Origin: Melastoma dodecandrum
Taxonomy: Eukaryota > Streptophyta > Magnoliopsida > Myrtales > Melastomataceae
NCBI GenBank assembly: GCA_029817715.1
Contig: JARUPY010000087.1
Location: forward strand, 1,860,001 to 1,924,000
DNA: 64,000 nt
Direction: 5' to 3'
Shown here piece by piece: positions 1 through 11,933 of this stretch; position 1 is the first letter of the stretch; every line of letters starts with the position of its first letter. The notes beneath the pieces were generated by a model, which saw only the letters and a list, made by a program, of their open reading frames with translations, ran no database searches and was not told the origin of the DNA. Made by a program: the position numbers and the translations under genes.

Positions 1-480
1 GCTTTTCGCGGGTGACGGAAAATCTTGGGTTTGGGGGTTTGCGGATTGAAATATGGTTTTGTTGTTTTCATAGGCGACAGTTGTTGTCTGTATCCTCCTT
101 GGGTTTGTAAGAGAAGAGCATGCTTTTGTTATTTCTCTCGCCTTTTCCTTTGTTTTGTTGTTTTTCTGGGGGGAGGGGAATTGATATCCTTGATGCATCA
201 ATTGTCATCTAACGGATCAACCCTCGTTGTGAGTGTGTTAAAGTAGCTTCCAAAAGAGTTTTCTGAAGGAGGGGGGGGGGGGGGTGAGGGGAAGATGCTA
301 CAGTTAAGTGATGCCATTATAAGAAGTTGCCTGATTTGAATTTGCAGCTGAAGGAAAGGTTACCTTTTTTATTTTCCGGGGGCGTTCGTGGCGTGAGGAT
401 TGCTCTCTCTGAGATTTCTGGTGTTGTTGATTGAGGATTCGCGTGGACTGATGAATTGAAACCGGAAGGTGTATGAAACC
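1..480 (+). other. Upstream and leader region of the GT14 gene
   Basis: No convincing coding gene lies here. The stretch is T-rich and contains a run of about 12 G near 270-284. A small open frame at 25-246 has no recognisable family and is probably leader or promoter sequence. The next gene's first good start codon is at 481, so this region most likely holds its promoter, its 5' leader and possibly a leader intron. The window starts inside it, so the true transcription start cannot be placed. Confidence 0.5.
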
Positions 481-2104
481 ATGGTGCTCGGCGTATATTC
501 CGTTTACAAGATGGGTGCGGTGAACATGGAGAAGAAATGGCTGTACTCGCTCGTTTGCAGCTCCCTGCTGTGCGTCTTCCTCCTAGCTACCACCTTTAAC
601 ATGGGCTTGGTCTCCTCTCTCCGTTCGATCGACACCATCTTCTCGCTTTTTCCCTCTCATATGACCATGGACCAGAACGCCACGTCCGGCTCTGAGCCGG
701 CTCCCTCAATCCCCCGTTTTGCCTACTTGGTTTCCGGCTCAAAGGGTGATTTGGATAAACTCTGGAGAACGCTTCATGCTCTGTATCATCCTCGGAACCA
801 GTATGTCGTGCACTTAGACCTGGAGTCACCGGTGGAAGAGAGGCTGGAACTTGACTCCAGGGTGAAGAATAATATATTGTTCTCCAAGGTCGGGAATGTG
901 CGGGTCATAACCAAGGCCAACATGGTCACTTATCGAGGGCCAACGATGGTCGCAAACACACTTCATGCCTGCGCCATCCTATTGAAGGAGAATAAAGAGT
1001 GGGACTGGTTTATCAACCTCAGCGCTTCGGATTATCCTCTTGTGACTCAAGACGGTTGGTTAATCTCTCTGACCTAACTGCGGACCATTTTTTTGTCTCT
1101 TGGCTGGTGTCCATGTTTACCATAGCGGGAGTAATCAATCAAGCTTTGTGATGCGCAGATCTGCTTTCAACTTTTTCAAACCTGAAGAGGGACCTGAATT
1201 TCATCGAGCATACCAGCCAGTTGGGTTGGAAAGCGTGAGTGATCCTGAACAACGGGCAACTATTAGTTGGTCTTTGGCTTCCACCTGTAGTCTGACTTCA
1301 TTCAGGTTATATCGAACAGGGACAAAAGAGCTATGCCTTTGATGGTGGATCCCGGATTATATATGGCAAAGAAATCGGACATATTCTGGGTCACACCAAA
1401 AAGGGAATTGCCAACTGCATTCAAGTTATTCACTGGTGAGTGATCCTCGATTTCGCTGGCGCTTATTTATTGGAGTGATCTTTGGTAGCAATATTTAGCT
1501 GAAATCTCCTTAGAGGCAGATCATGCCAATTTCAATACAACTTGTCATTGTAGCAGTCTCCATTATGCTATGCGTCTACTGATGTGGCACTGCTTTGTTT
1601 TCAGGTTCAGCTTGGATGATTCTGTCACGATCATTCGTGGAGTACTGCATCTGGGGTTGGGACAATCTGCCAAGGATCATGCTCATGTACTACACGAATT
1701 TCGTATCCTCTCCAGAGGGGTACTTCCAGACGGTAATATGCAACACCCCGGAATTCAACAACAGTGTTCTCAACCACGACATGCACTACATATCATGGGA
1801 TACCCCTCCAAAACAGCACCCTCACACTCTCACCGTGAATGACACGAAGAACATGATAGACAGCGGGGCTGCGTTCGGCCGGAAGTTCAAGGGGGGTTCG
1901 CCAGTGCTAAATAAGATTGACAAGGAGCTGCTCGGTCGGAAAAAGAAGGGCTTCACCCCTGGAGGTTGGTGCTCGGGAAAGCCAAAATGCTCAGAGGTCG
2001 GGAACCCTGAGAAGCTAAAACCTGGTCCAGGGGCTCAACGGCTGCAGTTGCTCGTCGACAAGCTTCTGGATGACGTTAAGCAGGGACAGAATCAGTGTAC
2101 ATAG
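481..2104 (+). CDS. Beta-glucuronosyltransferase GlcAT14-like (GT14, Core-2/I-branching family)
   Basis: Exons are 481-1054, 1159-1234, 1320-1435 and 1605-2104, summing to 1266 nt (421 aa) with GT-AG introns. ATG 481 has a good context (A at -3, G at +4). ATG 511 (MGAVNMEKKW) resembles the usual family start and may be the real one. An N-terminal hydrophobic segment (WLYSLVCSSLLCVFLLATTF) fits a type II Golgi anchor. Family signatures follow in order: FAYLVSGSKGD, HPRNQYVVHLD, DWFINLSASDYPL, FIEHTSQLGWK, DPGLYMAKKSDIFWV, AFKLFTGSAWM, YCIWGWDNLP, SSPEGYF and FTPGGWCSGKPKC. Known GlcAT14 enzymes add glucuronic acid to arabinogalactan-protein glycans in the Golgi; this specific activity is inferred from the family. 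The acceptor of exon 3 was chosen (1320, not the earlier AG at about 1304) because only it restores the frame. The gene is convergent with the kinase pseudogene. Confidence 0.9.
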
Positions 2105-2709
2105 GCTTAAAATTTATGAAAACTCGTCATTCTTCTTATGGGGTTGGCTTGCATTGCCTGGGGGCAATGCTTATGATTGGTACCCGGGCAAGGCTAGTTG
2201 ATTCGAAGCATCAAAATGACGTCAGAGCCGATACTGCGGCCGACGGTTAGACAGTTAGCCCAGATCGGTAGTCTTTTTTGGGTTAGGTTATGTTTTCCAC
2301 AGGTATACAGAATGATAGTATTTGGTATTTACTTATATCTGCATCTTTTCTCTGCAAAGGAACATGTCAATTGCATCTTCATGACCATCCGACAGCTCTA
2401 TCATTCCTGATATCTTCTATTCATCCCTCCTAAACAGCTCCATCATCATTACAAGGGAAGTACAATCACCAGGCTTAATGCTTGTTTTTTTTTTCTATTT
2501 ACAATGCCGATGATTGTGTCGAAACACAAACTTTAGGCTGGACAAAGAGAACAGTGATTCCCCTCAGGAATTGGTGCTATTAACTCTGCGACAATGAATC
2601 ACATTGTGGCGATATTACAAGATAGGAGAGTAGGGGTTTTCTCGGCTCCACCAGCTCCCTTCACAAAAAATCTTGGACCGATTAACCCTCTGGCCACCAA
2701 AACAGCTTC
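2105..2709. other. Intergenic region between convergent 3' ends
   Basis: No coding sequence is seen. This 600-base stretch separates the stop of the GT14 gene (+) from the last recognisable codon of the kinase pseudogene (-) and should hold both 3' untranslated regions. A short open frame at 2198-2410 has no family features. Confidence 0.5.
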
Positions 2710-5700
2710 CTAATGGCCTGGTGTGAACAATGAACATGCACTTATCTGAATCCCTTCTGCTGTTGTTTTCCTAGCTTTTGCCTTGTCTATTCCGGCTCGT
2801 CTGAAGGGTTTGTATGTGGCCACCACGGACCTTAAGCATCTGGTCCATGTTGCCGGATGGCACCACTAGTGGCACGGAATAGTGAATTAACCCAGCCGAT
2901 AAATAACACCAATAAAACACTGTCAACAGCAACAATTACATTGAAGTTTCTGAAATAAGACTAGAAGACTAGACAAACGTAGGACCACGGTCATCTTTTG
3001 GCCAGAATACCGCGTACAAATCGCATAAGTAAATGTAGGGGACTCACCAAGACGGGATCCTTTTTAGATCGTTCATCTTCCTTTCTCTGAAAACCAGATG
3101 CATCCTGTATTTGATTCTTTTTGTCCTGCTGAATGAAGGATTCAGTTGTTTCCTTGAAGGACCCAGATAACCTCCCAGTCAGTTTTGGAACATTGGGATG
3201 TGAAGGGACCACATCTGTCTTTTCGATCATCGGAAAGTAAACTTATCCGTGGGGCAGAAATGCTCATAAACTGCTGCTTTCTGGCCCGAAAGAGATTTTT
3301 GGAGCATCCTCTGGCCTCTTCCCATCTTTTACCCAATCAGACCTCTGTGATAATGGTCCGTAGTGCGATGCCCGTTTTGGAAGCCATTGAGAACCAATTT
3401 TTCTTTCCCATGCTTGTGACGGTCTTGGTGGGTCTATGGGAAAGCCAGACGCAACTTCCTCTGGATGGTGATTAAACTTCTCACTACTGCTCTTTGCATG
3501 TAGTAGGGCTTGCCTTTTCTGTAGCTAAGGATGACCAGTAGGAAGATGAAATAGCCATACCGAAAACTATCATCATCATGCATATGCTAATGACCCTGTT
3601 TCTTCGGGTGTCTCCGGTACAATGGCTAGCTGGTGAGGGAAATCTCATGGCACACTAACAGAGGCAAAAAAAAGCACACCTGCAATGAAGCCGCCAACTC
3701 TGCATTGGCATCAGGTGCTGGGACTGCCTGCAACACTTTTCCGCCATTCCTTTCATTGAATCTCTGCCCCCTTCCTCCAGCCGCTCCTTGTCTGCCAGCA
3801 GAAGACACCGCAATGGCTTATGTAAGCAACACAATACTTATTTTTTTTTTTTGCATTCATGTGTATATAAGCATACGAGGTGCCAAGGAAAATGGATCTA
3901 ACTAGCTTCACATTTTGAATCTAGAGAGAAGATGGGCTAAAGGTTTTTTTTTTTTATAACACAAGTCTCGGACAACTATCTCCATTTGTCAAGGTTTGAA
4001 CATCTACATGCCATCAACGGCTTTTCACAACAGCGCTACTTTGGTGTGGGAAGGTTGAATCACATTTGACCTTCTCCATTCACCCCGTATCAACAAATGC
4101 GTCAATTCAGTCCCCCATAGCAAGTGGAACAGCAAAGTGGAGAACATACTGTCAATTTCTCTGTCATAAAAAAGCAAAAGATATTCACTGAATAAAATTG
4201 TTAGCCACCTCCTGGCTTCCTCTTCGCGAATTTTCGCATCAAGCTCTTTGCTTGGATGATACTTGGGCAGACTAGAAGGATCACAAGGAAGTGGCTTCGT
4301 GTAAAAGAACTGCAGGAAAAGCAATAAAAAGAAATGAAGTGCCTCTCTGCAACAACATAATCATCTCCATGAACTGAAATAACTATAGATTCCATGATAA
4401 AATAGTCCATGATTCAAATGGATAACGGCAGTGGCAAGCAACAAAGTTACAATTCACAAATCCTACATTTGCACCCAACACAACACAGAGAGTCAACATC
4501 CAGGCTCCGGAAAACTAAACTTTCCCCAAGTTGCTGCATACCTGACTCTTCAAAGCAGAAGCTGTAGTACCCCGGTCTGCCGGATCAATGGAGAGTAGCT
4601 TATCCACCAGCTCCAAAGCAGGAACTGGAAAGTCTTTAAATGTTTCTGAAACACAACATTTATAAGGTTGTTGAGGCTTAAAAATAGTAGTGTTGTGAAG
4701 CTTTGATTTTCTCCAATAATCCTCTGAAGTTGAGCCGCATAGCTTAAAGATTTTGTGCAGCTGCTCCACCTATAAACCAATATACCAAGCGACAATAAAT
4801 TAAGATTGCATTTGTAACATTATGATGATTTGCTTGTTAAAAACGTCATGCATCAGAACCTGGTCAAACAAAAAGCCATGACTGATGTTGACTCTCTAGG
4901 ACGATAACAAAACAACTAGTCACAGCAACCAAGAAGACAACTTCCTTTCTTTAGGCTAAGTGTCTCCAATGAGAGAATCAATACTATTGACAGCTGGCAG
5001 CACAACGAAAAGGACGAAAATTATTACCACTGTTCTTCCAGGCATGACGGGCTTGCCAGCATATAGCTCGGCAAGTATGCACCCACTGCTCCATAGATCA
5101 ACAGCAGTTGCATAGTAGGTTGCTCCAAGTAAAAGCTCAGGAGGCCACTACCAAAGAGTGACCACACGACTTGTCAGTGGGTGAGTTTGAAGAGGATCAA
5201 AGAAACTAGCCAGGCCAAAGTCCGCAATCTTCAAAACCCCATTGTTATCAATGAGAAGATTGGAGCCTTTTATATCTCGGTGCAAAACACCGTGGCTGCG
5301 ACAATGATCGAGGCCGCACAACAATTGCTGCATGTAACATTTTACCTGCCACGGGGATGCAGTGGGATGGAAGTTTTTAAGTCTCCCATGTAAATAGGTG
5401 CTAACTAATTTACGTTCTCATGTGGATATCACTAATTGTGAAGAGCGAATACAAGTAACTCGTAGTTCTGCACTTCAAAGAAAGTGTTACATTAAGAAGG
5501 TTGATCAACCAGAACAAGAAATATCAGTAGTGCACCTACCTGTGCCTCGGTGAATCGTAGACCTGGATGTGAGGTCAGCCCTGCCAAATCATGCTCCATA
5601 TATTCGAAGACGAGATATAAGCTGCTAGACATCCTTGATGTAACCAAACCTTCCAACTTAATTACGTTGGGATGACCAAGCCGGCGCAATATATGAATCT

Positions 5701-6377
5701 CTCTTGTCATAAAACAGACACTTTCTGGCTCCATGTTATGAAATCTCACTTTTTTCAGGGTGACAAATTTTTTGTGATCCAGATCACGAGCTCGGTAGAC
5801 GTTGCTGTAAGTTCCTTGTCCAATCTACACGCAAAAAATATTGAATCATTAATCAGCAATCATACATGTAAACCCAGAACAAGAATTTCATTCTTTCACA
5901 GTGGAAAAGAGCAAAGCATTAAACCGTCAAATGTTCAACACTAGAGAGAGAATTAGCAGAACTCGCCTTATCTAACTTCTCAAAGGAATCTACTCTGCGT
6001 GGCAACCACCCTTTGATGGCCTCTCCAGCCACTGCAACAAGCCAAGGAGGCCATCCAGCTGCAATCTGCTGACCCTCAGAAGCTTTTGGGATGGTTTCCA
6101 TTACAGGATGTGGAGCAACAGCATAGCCCTTCTTTTCCCGTCTCCTCTCATAATTTTCAGCGACCAGCCTCAGTGACCCGTTGGAATGCTTATTGGCTGA
6201 TATCAACCGCTCATCATTTCTGCTACTATATTTATCCTTCACTCGATGAGACCCATCCCTCCTTGTAAAAGATCGCCTCGAATTCCTCAAGTCAGTTGAA
6301 GGTTTTCTAGACAACCGATCACGCGGGCTTTCCTTGCGGTCTTTAATAGCAGATGTCTTGCAACAGCGGCAACCCAT
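2710..6377 (-). pseudogene. Degenerate CDK-like Ser/Thr protein kinase (AT1G53050/AT1G54610 family)
   Basis: Minus-strand exons are 5967-6377, 5540-5824, 5028-5345, 4542-4769, 4209-4309, 3680-3791, 3048-3518 and roughly 2710-2895. The first exon starts MGCRCCK, an N-myristoylation-type start usual for this family. Kinase motifs are present: IGQGTYSNVY (glycine loop), TLKKV (lysine), HRDIKGSN (catalytic loop) and ADFGLASF (DFG). After VVTLW the usual YRPPE reads TAG-TGG-CCT-CCT, so Tyr is replaced by a stop (5148-5150) and Arg by Trp. Exons 1-6 otherwise stay in frame. Exon 7 reads to a stop at 3264-3266. The homology then continues in a second frame (SLLSDDRKDR) and a third (VPKLTGRLSGSFKE). 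The last exon needs another shift between MDQMLK and DKAKARK. The first intron has a GC donor. Multiple independent lesions favour a true pseudogene over one sequencing error, but a low-quality assembly could contribute. Confidence 0.82.
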
Positions 6378-7590
6378 CACATACCACAGCCACTCTGGAA
6401 ACTTCCCCTCCTAGGGATCAATATTAAATTCCGAATCCAAACGAATACTGTTTTCCCGAAAGTCACGATCTAGGAATCCTCCCAACACATTCAGTCGACC
6501 CCAATTGCCGAATGGGTAGCCAAACTGCCAATTTTGAACTGAGATCTTGCAATCTTTACCGCATCCCCTGGTACAACCCGTGCAACAGCCTGCAAAGTGC
6601 AATCAGTCAATCCTCTGTCAGAACATAACCCCCCAATGAAGGAAATCACCCATAAAAGGGAAAAAAATGCTCCATTCCACTCCCTTGTCATCATTTCTAA
6701 CTATCGATGTCCTCGAACAAAGAAACCATAATTCCAAACCAGTTCCTAAATACAAACCAAGGATGTTCGCCTGAACTCTCCTCGACTAGTGCGCCCACAA
6801 TCCCAGACTTAGCAAAACTCTACAAGACCACCATTGCCAAATCACAAAAAGAGCAACTTTATTTCCAAATGTTCCTAGCGACGACCTCAAGATACCATTT
6901 TAGCAACGGAAAACAGTGCAAGATCTTACCCGCCGAAGTCCCTTCGTCCACAGCAGCACAAGAAAAAAGGAAAAAGAAAAAAAAAAAAAGAAATTTCCGC
7001 TCAATCTCACAACAGCTAAAAGAGGAAAGAGCACCCACCATCACACAGCGGCATGCATTACCCCTCCACCCGGGATCTGGACAGAACAAACAGAGACGGA
7101 CAAGAGAGGGAAGGTGCGAGTGTCAGAGTGGGGAGGGGATGCTTCGAGGGGGACAGAAGACTGAGAGTGGGTGTGGGTTCATGAAGTAGGCGGGGTTGCT
7201 TGGATTATTAGTACATCCTGGGACAAGGACAAAGGTTTTGTTACAACGTATGAGTAGTTAGTTGGGTTTGGGTAAATGACAACTCTCAGCTCAGCTTCCT
7301 CCCGCTGTACGACGGATCCGGTAATAGTTTGGTCTCTCACCCACCGGGGCAAGAAAATATTTCAGAAAATAAGAAATTCCTTTTTGTTTCTAAATTAAAA
7401 AATAGATGAATTTTTTGAAGGTGAATTCAGTACAGATATGATGTTTTTAATACGAGTGATAAATATTATTTTGATGAATTTTAAAAAATTAATACTTTAT
7501 TCCACGGAATGTTTAACTTTTAACGTAATATTATGCCTCCACCCACGTCCCCCATCCTACAAAATACGTATCGGACTTTGTTGCTTATGT
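6378..7590. other. Upstream and leader region of the kinase pseudogene
   Basis: Read on the minus strand, about 6400-7190 would be the 5' leader of the kinase gene. It is pyrimidine-rich on that strand (a long A/AAG run on the plus strand near 6965-6990), as plant leaders often are. Open frames on either strand here are low-complexity and unrecognised. From about 7330 to 7590 the sequence is AT-rich with no gene. Confidence 0.45.
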
Positions 7591-7611
7591 CATTCGCTTC
7601 GTGCGGGAGGA

Positions 7612-7654
7612 TGGGCCCATATTTGGTCCAATCAGTTTGGGCTATTATTGGGCC
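7612..7654. promoter_or_regulatory. Cluster of Site II-like TGGGCC/T boxes with CCAAT in a divergent promoter
   Basis: TGGGCC at 7612-7617, CCAAT at 7628-7632, TGGGCT at 7638-7643 and TGGGCC at 7649-7654 lie between the divergent kinase pseudogene and the DUF616 gene. Site II (TGGGCY) boxes are known targets of plant TCP factors in growth-related promoters. That they drive either neighbour is inference from position. Confidence 0.45.
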
Positions 7655-8516
7655 GAGTTTCGGGCCTGCGATCAAAGGGTAAAAACTTTTTGCATAAAGG
7701 ATAAAATTAATATTATCTGGTGCTCCTAAAAGTCGACAAGAAGCGGTTATCATTCAATATTCTTCAATCATACGAGACGGCAAATGTAAAAGAAGAAGAT
7801 CCTGCAGATTTGGGGGATCACGTTGTTGCCATAAGAAACGGCTAACGTATACCAGAAAAAAAAATAAAAAAATAAAAGGACAGACGAGACCGGCGACAAT
7901 CATTCTTCCACAGGAAAATCCAAACGGAAATAAAATCCCCCACCTGATCCAGATATTCATCGTCTCTTTTGGGGTGGGGTGGGGTGGATTCCGGGAGCGC
8001 GGGAAACCCTAAATTAAGTGGCGGGAAAAGAGGCTGAATATCCCAGATGGGTTTGATTGATTTCCGCGAGGGGGTCGTCGGCTTGGATTTGATTTCGGAG
8101 TGATTAACATTGCTATATTTTTTTTTAAATCTCTTATGTTCTAGGTGAATGGAGGAGGTCTCGATCGGTTTCGGGGGGTAGTTTGTGAGTTCTGGGTGAA
8201 TGTGGGATTCTTGTTGGATCAAATGGTTGTGTTTCCTGGATGTTAATTAATGTCTGCAAAAATGGTGTTGATTCTAGCCGTTCTTTCTATCCTGAATGTA
8301 TGCTTGTATTTCTTTTTACAGGCTGCTGGATCAATGAGGGGTTTTGGGAATGTAAGGGCGCAGTGATCTGTTGATTGTGGAATGGTGGGCCGATATTCGG
8401 GAATGTGTTGTATGTAGTGGCTTGGTTCGGTGGCGATCAATCATCGGAGTGGGTAATTATCTATTTTACTACGAGAAGGAGATGATTGACCAACTCTTGG
8501 ATGCTGCTGATATAGA
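7655..8516 (+). other. Upstream and leader region of the DUF616 gene
   Basis: No coding gene is visible. A GGGGT repeat occurs near 7970-7987, followed by a GC-rich stretch and a T-run near 8118. The features fit a promoter and a long 5' leader. A splice-acceptor-like TTTTTACAG near 8314-8322 suggests a leader intron, but this cannot be proved without transcripts. Confidence 0.45.
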
Positions 8517-11500
8517 ATGACTGGAAAGTCATTGCTTCGCTCCGGGAGCTACCCGAGCTTGCTGCAGTCCCAAAATGGCCCGTTACCCGCCGCATACGTC
8601 CTTGGACGTAAGCCTTCAAAGTTGTCTCTTTCTGGTTCAAGGGAGAAAGAAAGGGCCCTTCAGTTCATTTGCCGATTCTTGGGTCGAAGGAGAGTTGCCA
8701 TGCTGATGCTCGCTTTCCTCGCTCTTTTTGTTTTTGTGTTTGGTTCATTCACGGTCAACCGAGGTGAGAGTCTCTTTTTCTGGGCGATCATTTAGAAAAT
8801 CATGGGTTTTATTTCAAGACCTGCAACCTTTTAGATTGCTCCTTGCTTCACAGATTCCTTGACGAATGCAATGCTGTTTGCGATATCTGCGTAAAAATTT
8901 CAGCTGCAGTTTGAATCACATTCTGTAGTTCCCCATTGATCTTTACTGTATGCGTTATTCGTCATTAACACGAACCAACATCTCTGGCTTTCAGACACTG
9001 ATTGATGTATAACTGTAATTCTTGATTTCATATTGGTTTGTTTTTCGGTAGTGGCACTTCCTGTATTATTATTATTATGGGTAATCTCACCGACTTCCAT
9101 TGACAAGCAATCACTAGTAATAGAAAGGTTTGGATGCGTTCTAAATTTGTTTGGAAACTTAATTTGATCACTCCACTGGGACCCAGACCTCCTATCGATG
9201 TCCAATTTTTTATGTTTCTTTCTGTCTGCCAATGTGCAGAAGGGAGTATTCCAGATAATCCCGAGCCTATAGAGAGCATCAAATACTTAAATGGGAACTC
9301 CTTGGATGGTGCTGCTTCCGCCCATCCCCATAGAGGAAACTATCAACGAAAGGACAAATTTCCCTCCCGACACAAGACAGTTGCCAGAAGAGGTCAACAA
9401 AAGGAAGTGCCAAAACGAGTTCAACGCAAGGGGCACCCTCCCCCTCCTCGGCGTGCACATGATCATGCTGCTGCTGATCCACATCCTTTATTAACTCCAT
9501 CAGTATCTATCAGAAATCATTCTACTGGCCACAGCTGTGAAAATTTTGCTTTTCCTCCCCCACCTCCTGCTAGTAGAAGGCTAGTTGGGCCCCGTCGTAC
9601 GTGCTTCTTAAGTTCTTGTTTAAATATATATCTCCATCTTTTAGTGGATTTGTATTATCTCTCGTACTGTGTTCTTTTTTCTCCCCTAAAATATATTTCT
9701 TGGGAAAAATTTGCAGCATGTCCGGTATGCTACCTGCCTGTGGAGGAAGCTATAATGCGCATGCCAAGAACCCCAGCAACATCTCCTGTGCTCCAAAATT
9801 TGACATATATTCACGACGAAAGTCCAGTCAGAGTTGAAGACCATGGTGGTTCTGACTTTGGAGGATATCCCTCTTTGAAGGAAAGAACTGATTCTTTTAA
9901 CATTACTGAGTCAATGAGAGTGCATTGCGGGTAGGTTGGTTTCCTCTGTTTAACTTTTTTTGTTCAAGATGGATGTTTCTTTATCCATCTTTTTCGTACA
10001 TCACGCCTATTTGGAAGTTTTTGTATATTTTTTTATTTTTTAACTACTCTTCTAAAGTTAAGCATCGTGATATTTGTCATTTTTTCTTCAGTTTTGTAAA
10101 GGGTGAGAAGCCTGGACGTCAGACTGGATTCGACATTGACGAAGCTGGTTTAGCTGACTTGGAAAAGTACTATGATGTCATTGTTGCATCGGCCATATTT
10201 GGTACTGATGTGCTGATTTATTGATTTCTTATTATTATTTGAAAGATTTCCCCATTTAATAAGTTGATTCCTTTGTTATTTAAGGGAATTATGACATAAT
10301 TCAGCAACCCAGGAACATCAGCGACGCTGCAAGGAGAAACATTCCCTTCTTTATGTTCATTGATGAGGAGACTGAAGTATTTATGAAGAATTCTTCTGTG
10401 CTGGATGAAAGTAGGAAGGTTGGGTTATGGAAAATAGTTGTCGTCCGTAACATCCCTTACACTGATGCGAGGCGTAACGGCAAGGTTGTCAAACTTAACT
10501 GGACATTTTTTTGGAAACATTACGCGAGCATAATTTTATCTAATTTGCGTCTTTGGAGTAGGATGATAAAATATTTTGTTTTGCAAGACAGGTTCCAAAG
10601 CTGCTCCTACATCGCATCTTCCCTAATGTCCAATATTCTATCTGGATTGATGGAAAGCTCCAGCTAGTCGTTGACCCATATCAGATCCTTGAGAGGTATT
10701 TTGAAAACTCTATAGTGCTGCTTCTTTTAGAAAAATTATATAATCAAGTAGGTGATTCATGTGAAGAAGACCCATTTTTCCCGTGGTTGTAAGTTGTAAC
10801 AAAAAAGGCAAGGCATTTGATGCGTAGTCAAGGCTTGATTATTTAGATGACTATTCCTTGTTACAGCAACAAATCTAATGTTCATTTGGACTTAGAATTG
10901 CAGCTCATAGTGTTCTGTTGTGCAAATGCTAGGTTTCTATGGAGAGGGAACTTTAGCTTTGCGATCTCAAGACATTATAGACGCTTTGATGTTTTTGAAG
11001 AAGCAGAAGCTAATAAAGCTGCCGGGAAGTATGAGAATTCATCCATCGACTTTCAAATAGATTTCTACAGAAAGGAGGGTTTGACTCCTTATACAGAGGC
11101 AAAGCTTCCAATTACTAGTGGTATGCAGGCGTTGATTCGGTGCGTAGTTGCATTGTATACACTAATATCTATACTAATTGTCCGATGGATACTTTTCTCT
11201 TTGCAGATGTCCCAGAGGGATGCGTGATCATAAAGGAGCATATTCCTATAACGAATTTGTTTACCTGCATGTGGTTTAACGAAGTTGACCGCTTTACTTC
11301 CAGAGATCAATTGAGCTTTGCTATGGTTAGAGACAAGATAATGGAAAAAGTGGATTGGAACATCAATATGTTTTTGGACTGTGAGAGGCGGAATTTCGTA
11401 ATACAGGTACGCCTGCCACTGTTTAAGCACCCGAGGTATTGCAGCTTCAAGTGTTGAGACGTTACTTCTTTGTTAACTAAGGGTGCTGTTCTAATGCATT

Positions 11501-11933
11501 AGAAATGAGATTAGACATCCGTAAAACTTCCGCTACTGTGAGAGGCCGACACTTTTCAGTTCTATGACAATGATATAATTACACGGGGTAGTTTATATTC
11601 CCAGGCTTGGTTAAGGCATCTTCTTTATCGCGTTTGCAAAGTACATCTGGGAGATTAGATTATTAAGCCCAAGTTCTTGTCTATTGAGATGCTTGCTTGC
11701 TCTTGTTGTGGTGTCCTCCTTCGCAGGCATATCACAGAGATCTTCTAGAACACACACCTCCCCCGAGAAGATTCCCGCCACCTACTCAACCAGCATTTAC
11801 TACATCCAAGGCAATCATCAGGGCTCCAGCCAAGAAGACCTACCCTAGCAAGCGGACAAGAAGTGATAGGAAAGCGAGCTCGAAGCGTCATCGAAAAGCC
11901 ACTGCAGGTATTCAGGACAATGTTCTGCCATGA
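8517..11933 (+). CDS. DUF616 (TOD1/MUCI70-like) membrane-anchored glycosyltransferase-like protein
   Basis: Nine exons are 8517-8763, 9240-9596, 9717-9930, 10092-10201, 10285-10484, 10592-10695, 10933-11120, 11207-11406 and 11727-11933. They total 1827 nt (608 aa), with all junctions GT-AG and in frame. The N-terminus MTGKSLLRSGSYPSL is typical of the family. A single membrane span lies at about residues 60-80 after a basic patch, fitting a Golgi type II protein. A Pro/His/Lys-rich stem follows, then the DUF616 domain with CPVCYLP, MRVHCGFVKG, GFDIDE, VVASAIFG-like VIVASAIFG, YTDARRNGK, IWIDGKLQL, ISRHYRRFDVF, EGLTPYTEAKLP, HIPITNLFTC, FNEVDRFTSRDQLSF and MFLDCERRNF. Arabidopsis MUCI70, a relative, is required for seed mucilage polysaccharides; the exact activity here is not known. 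The last 45 residues are very basic. By position it may match AT1G53040. Confidence 0.9.

Noticed and set aside
6707..7189. 160-codon plus-strand open frame
   Set aside because: Low-complexity lysine-rich reading through an A-rich tract in the kinase leader; no motif.
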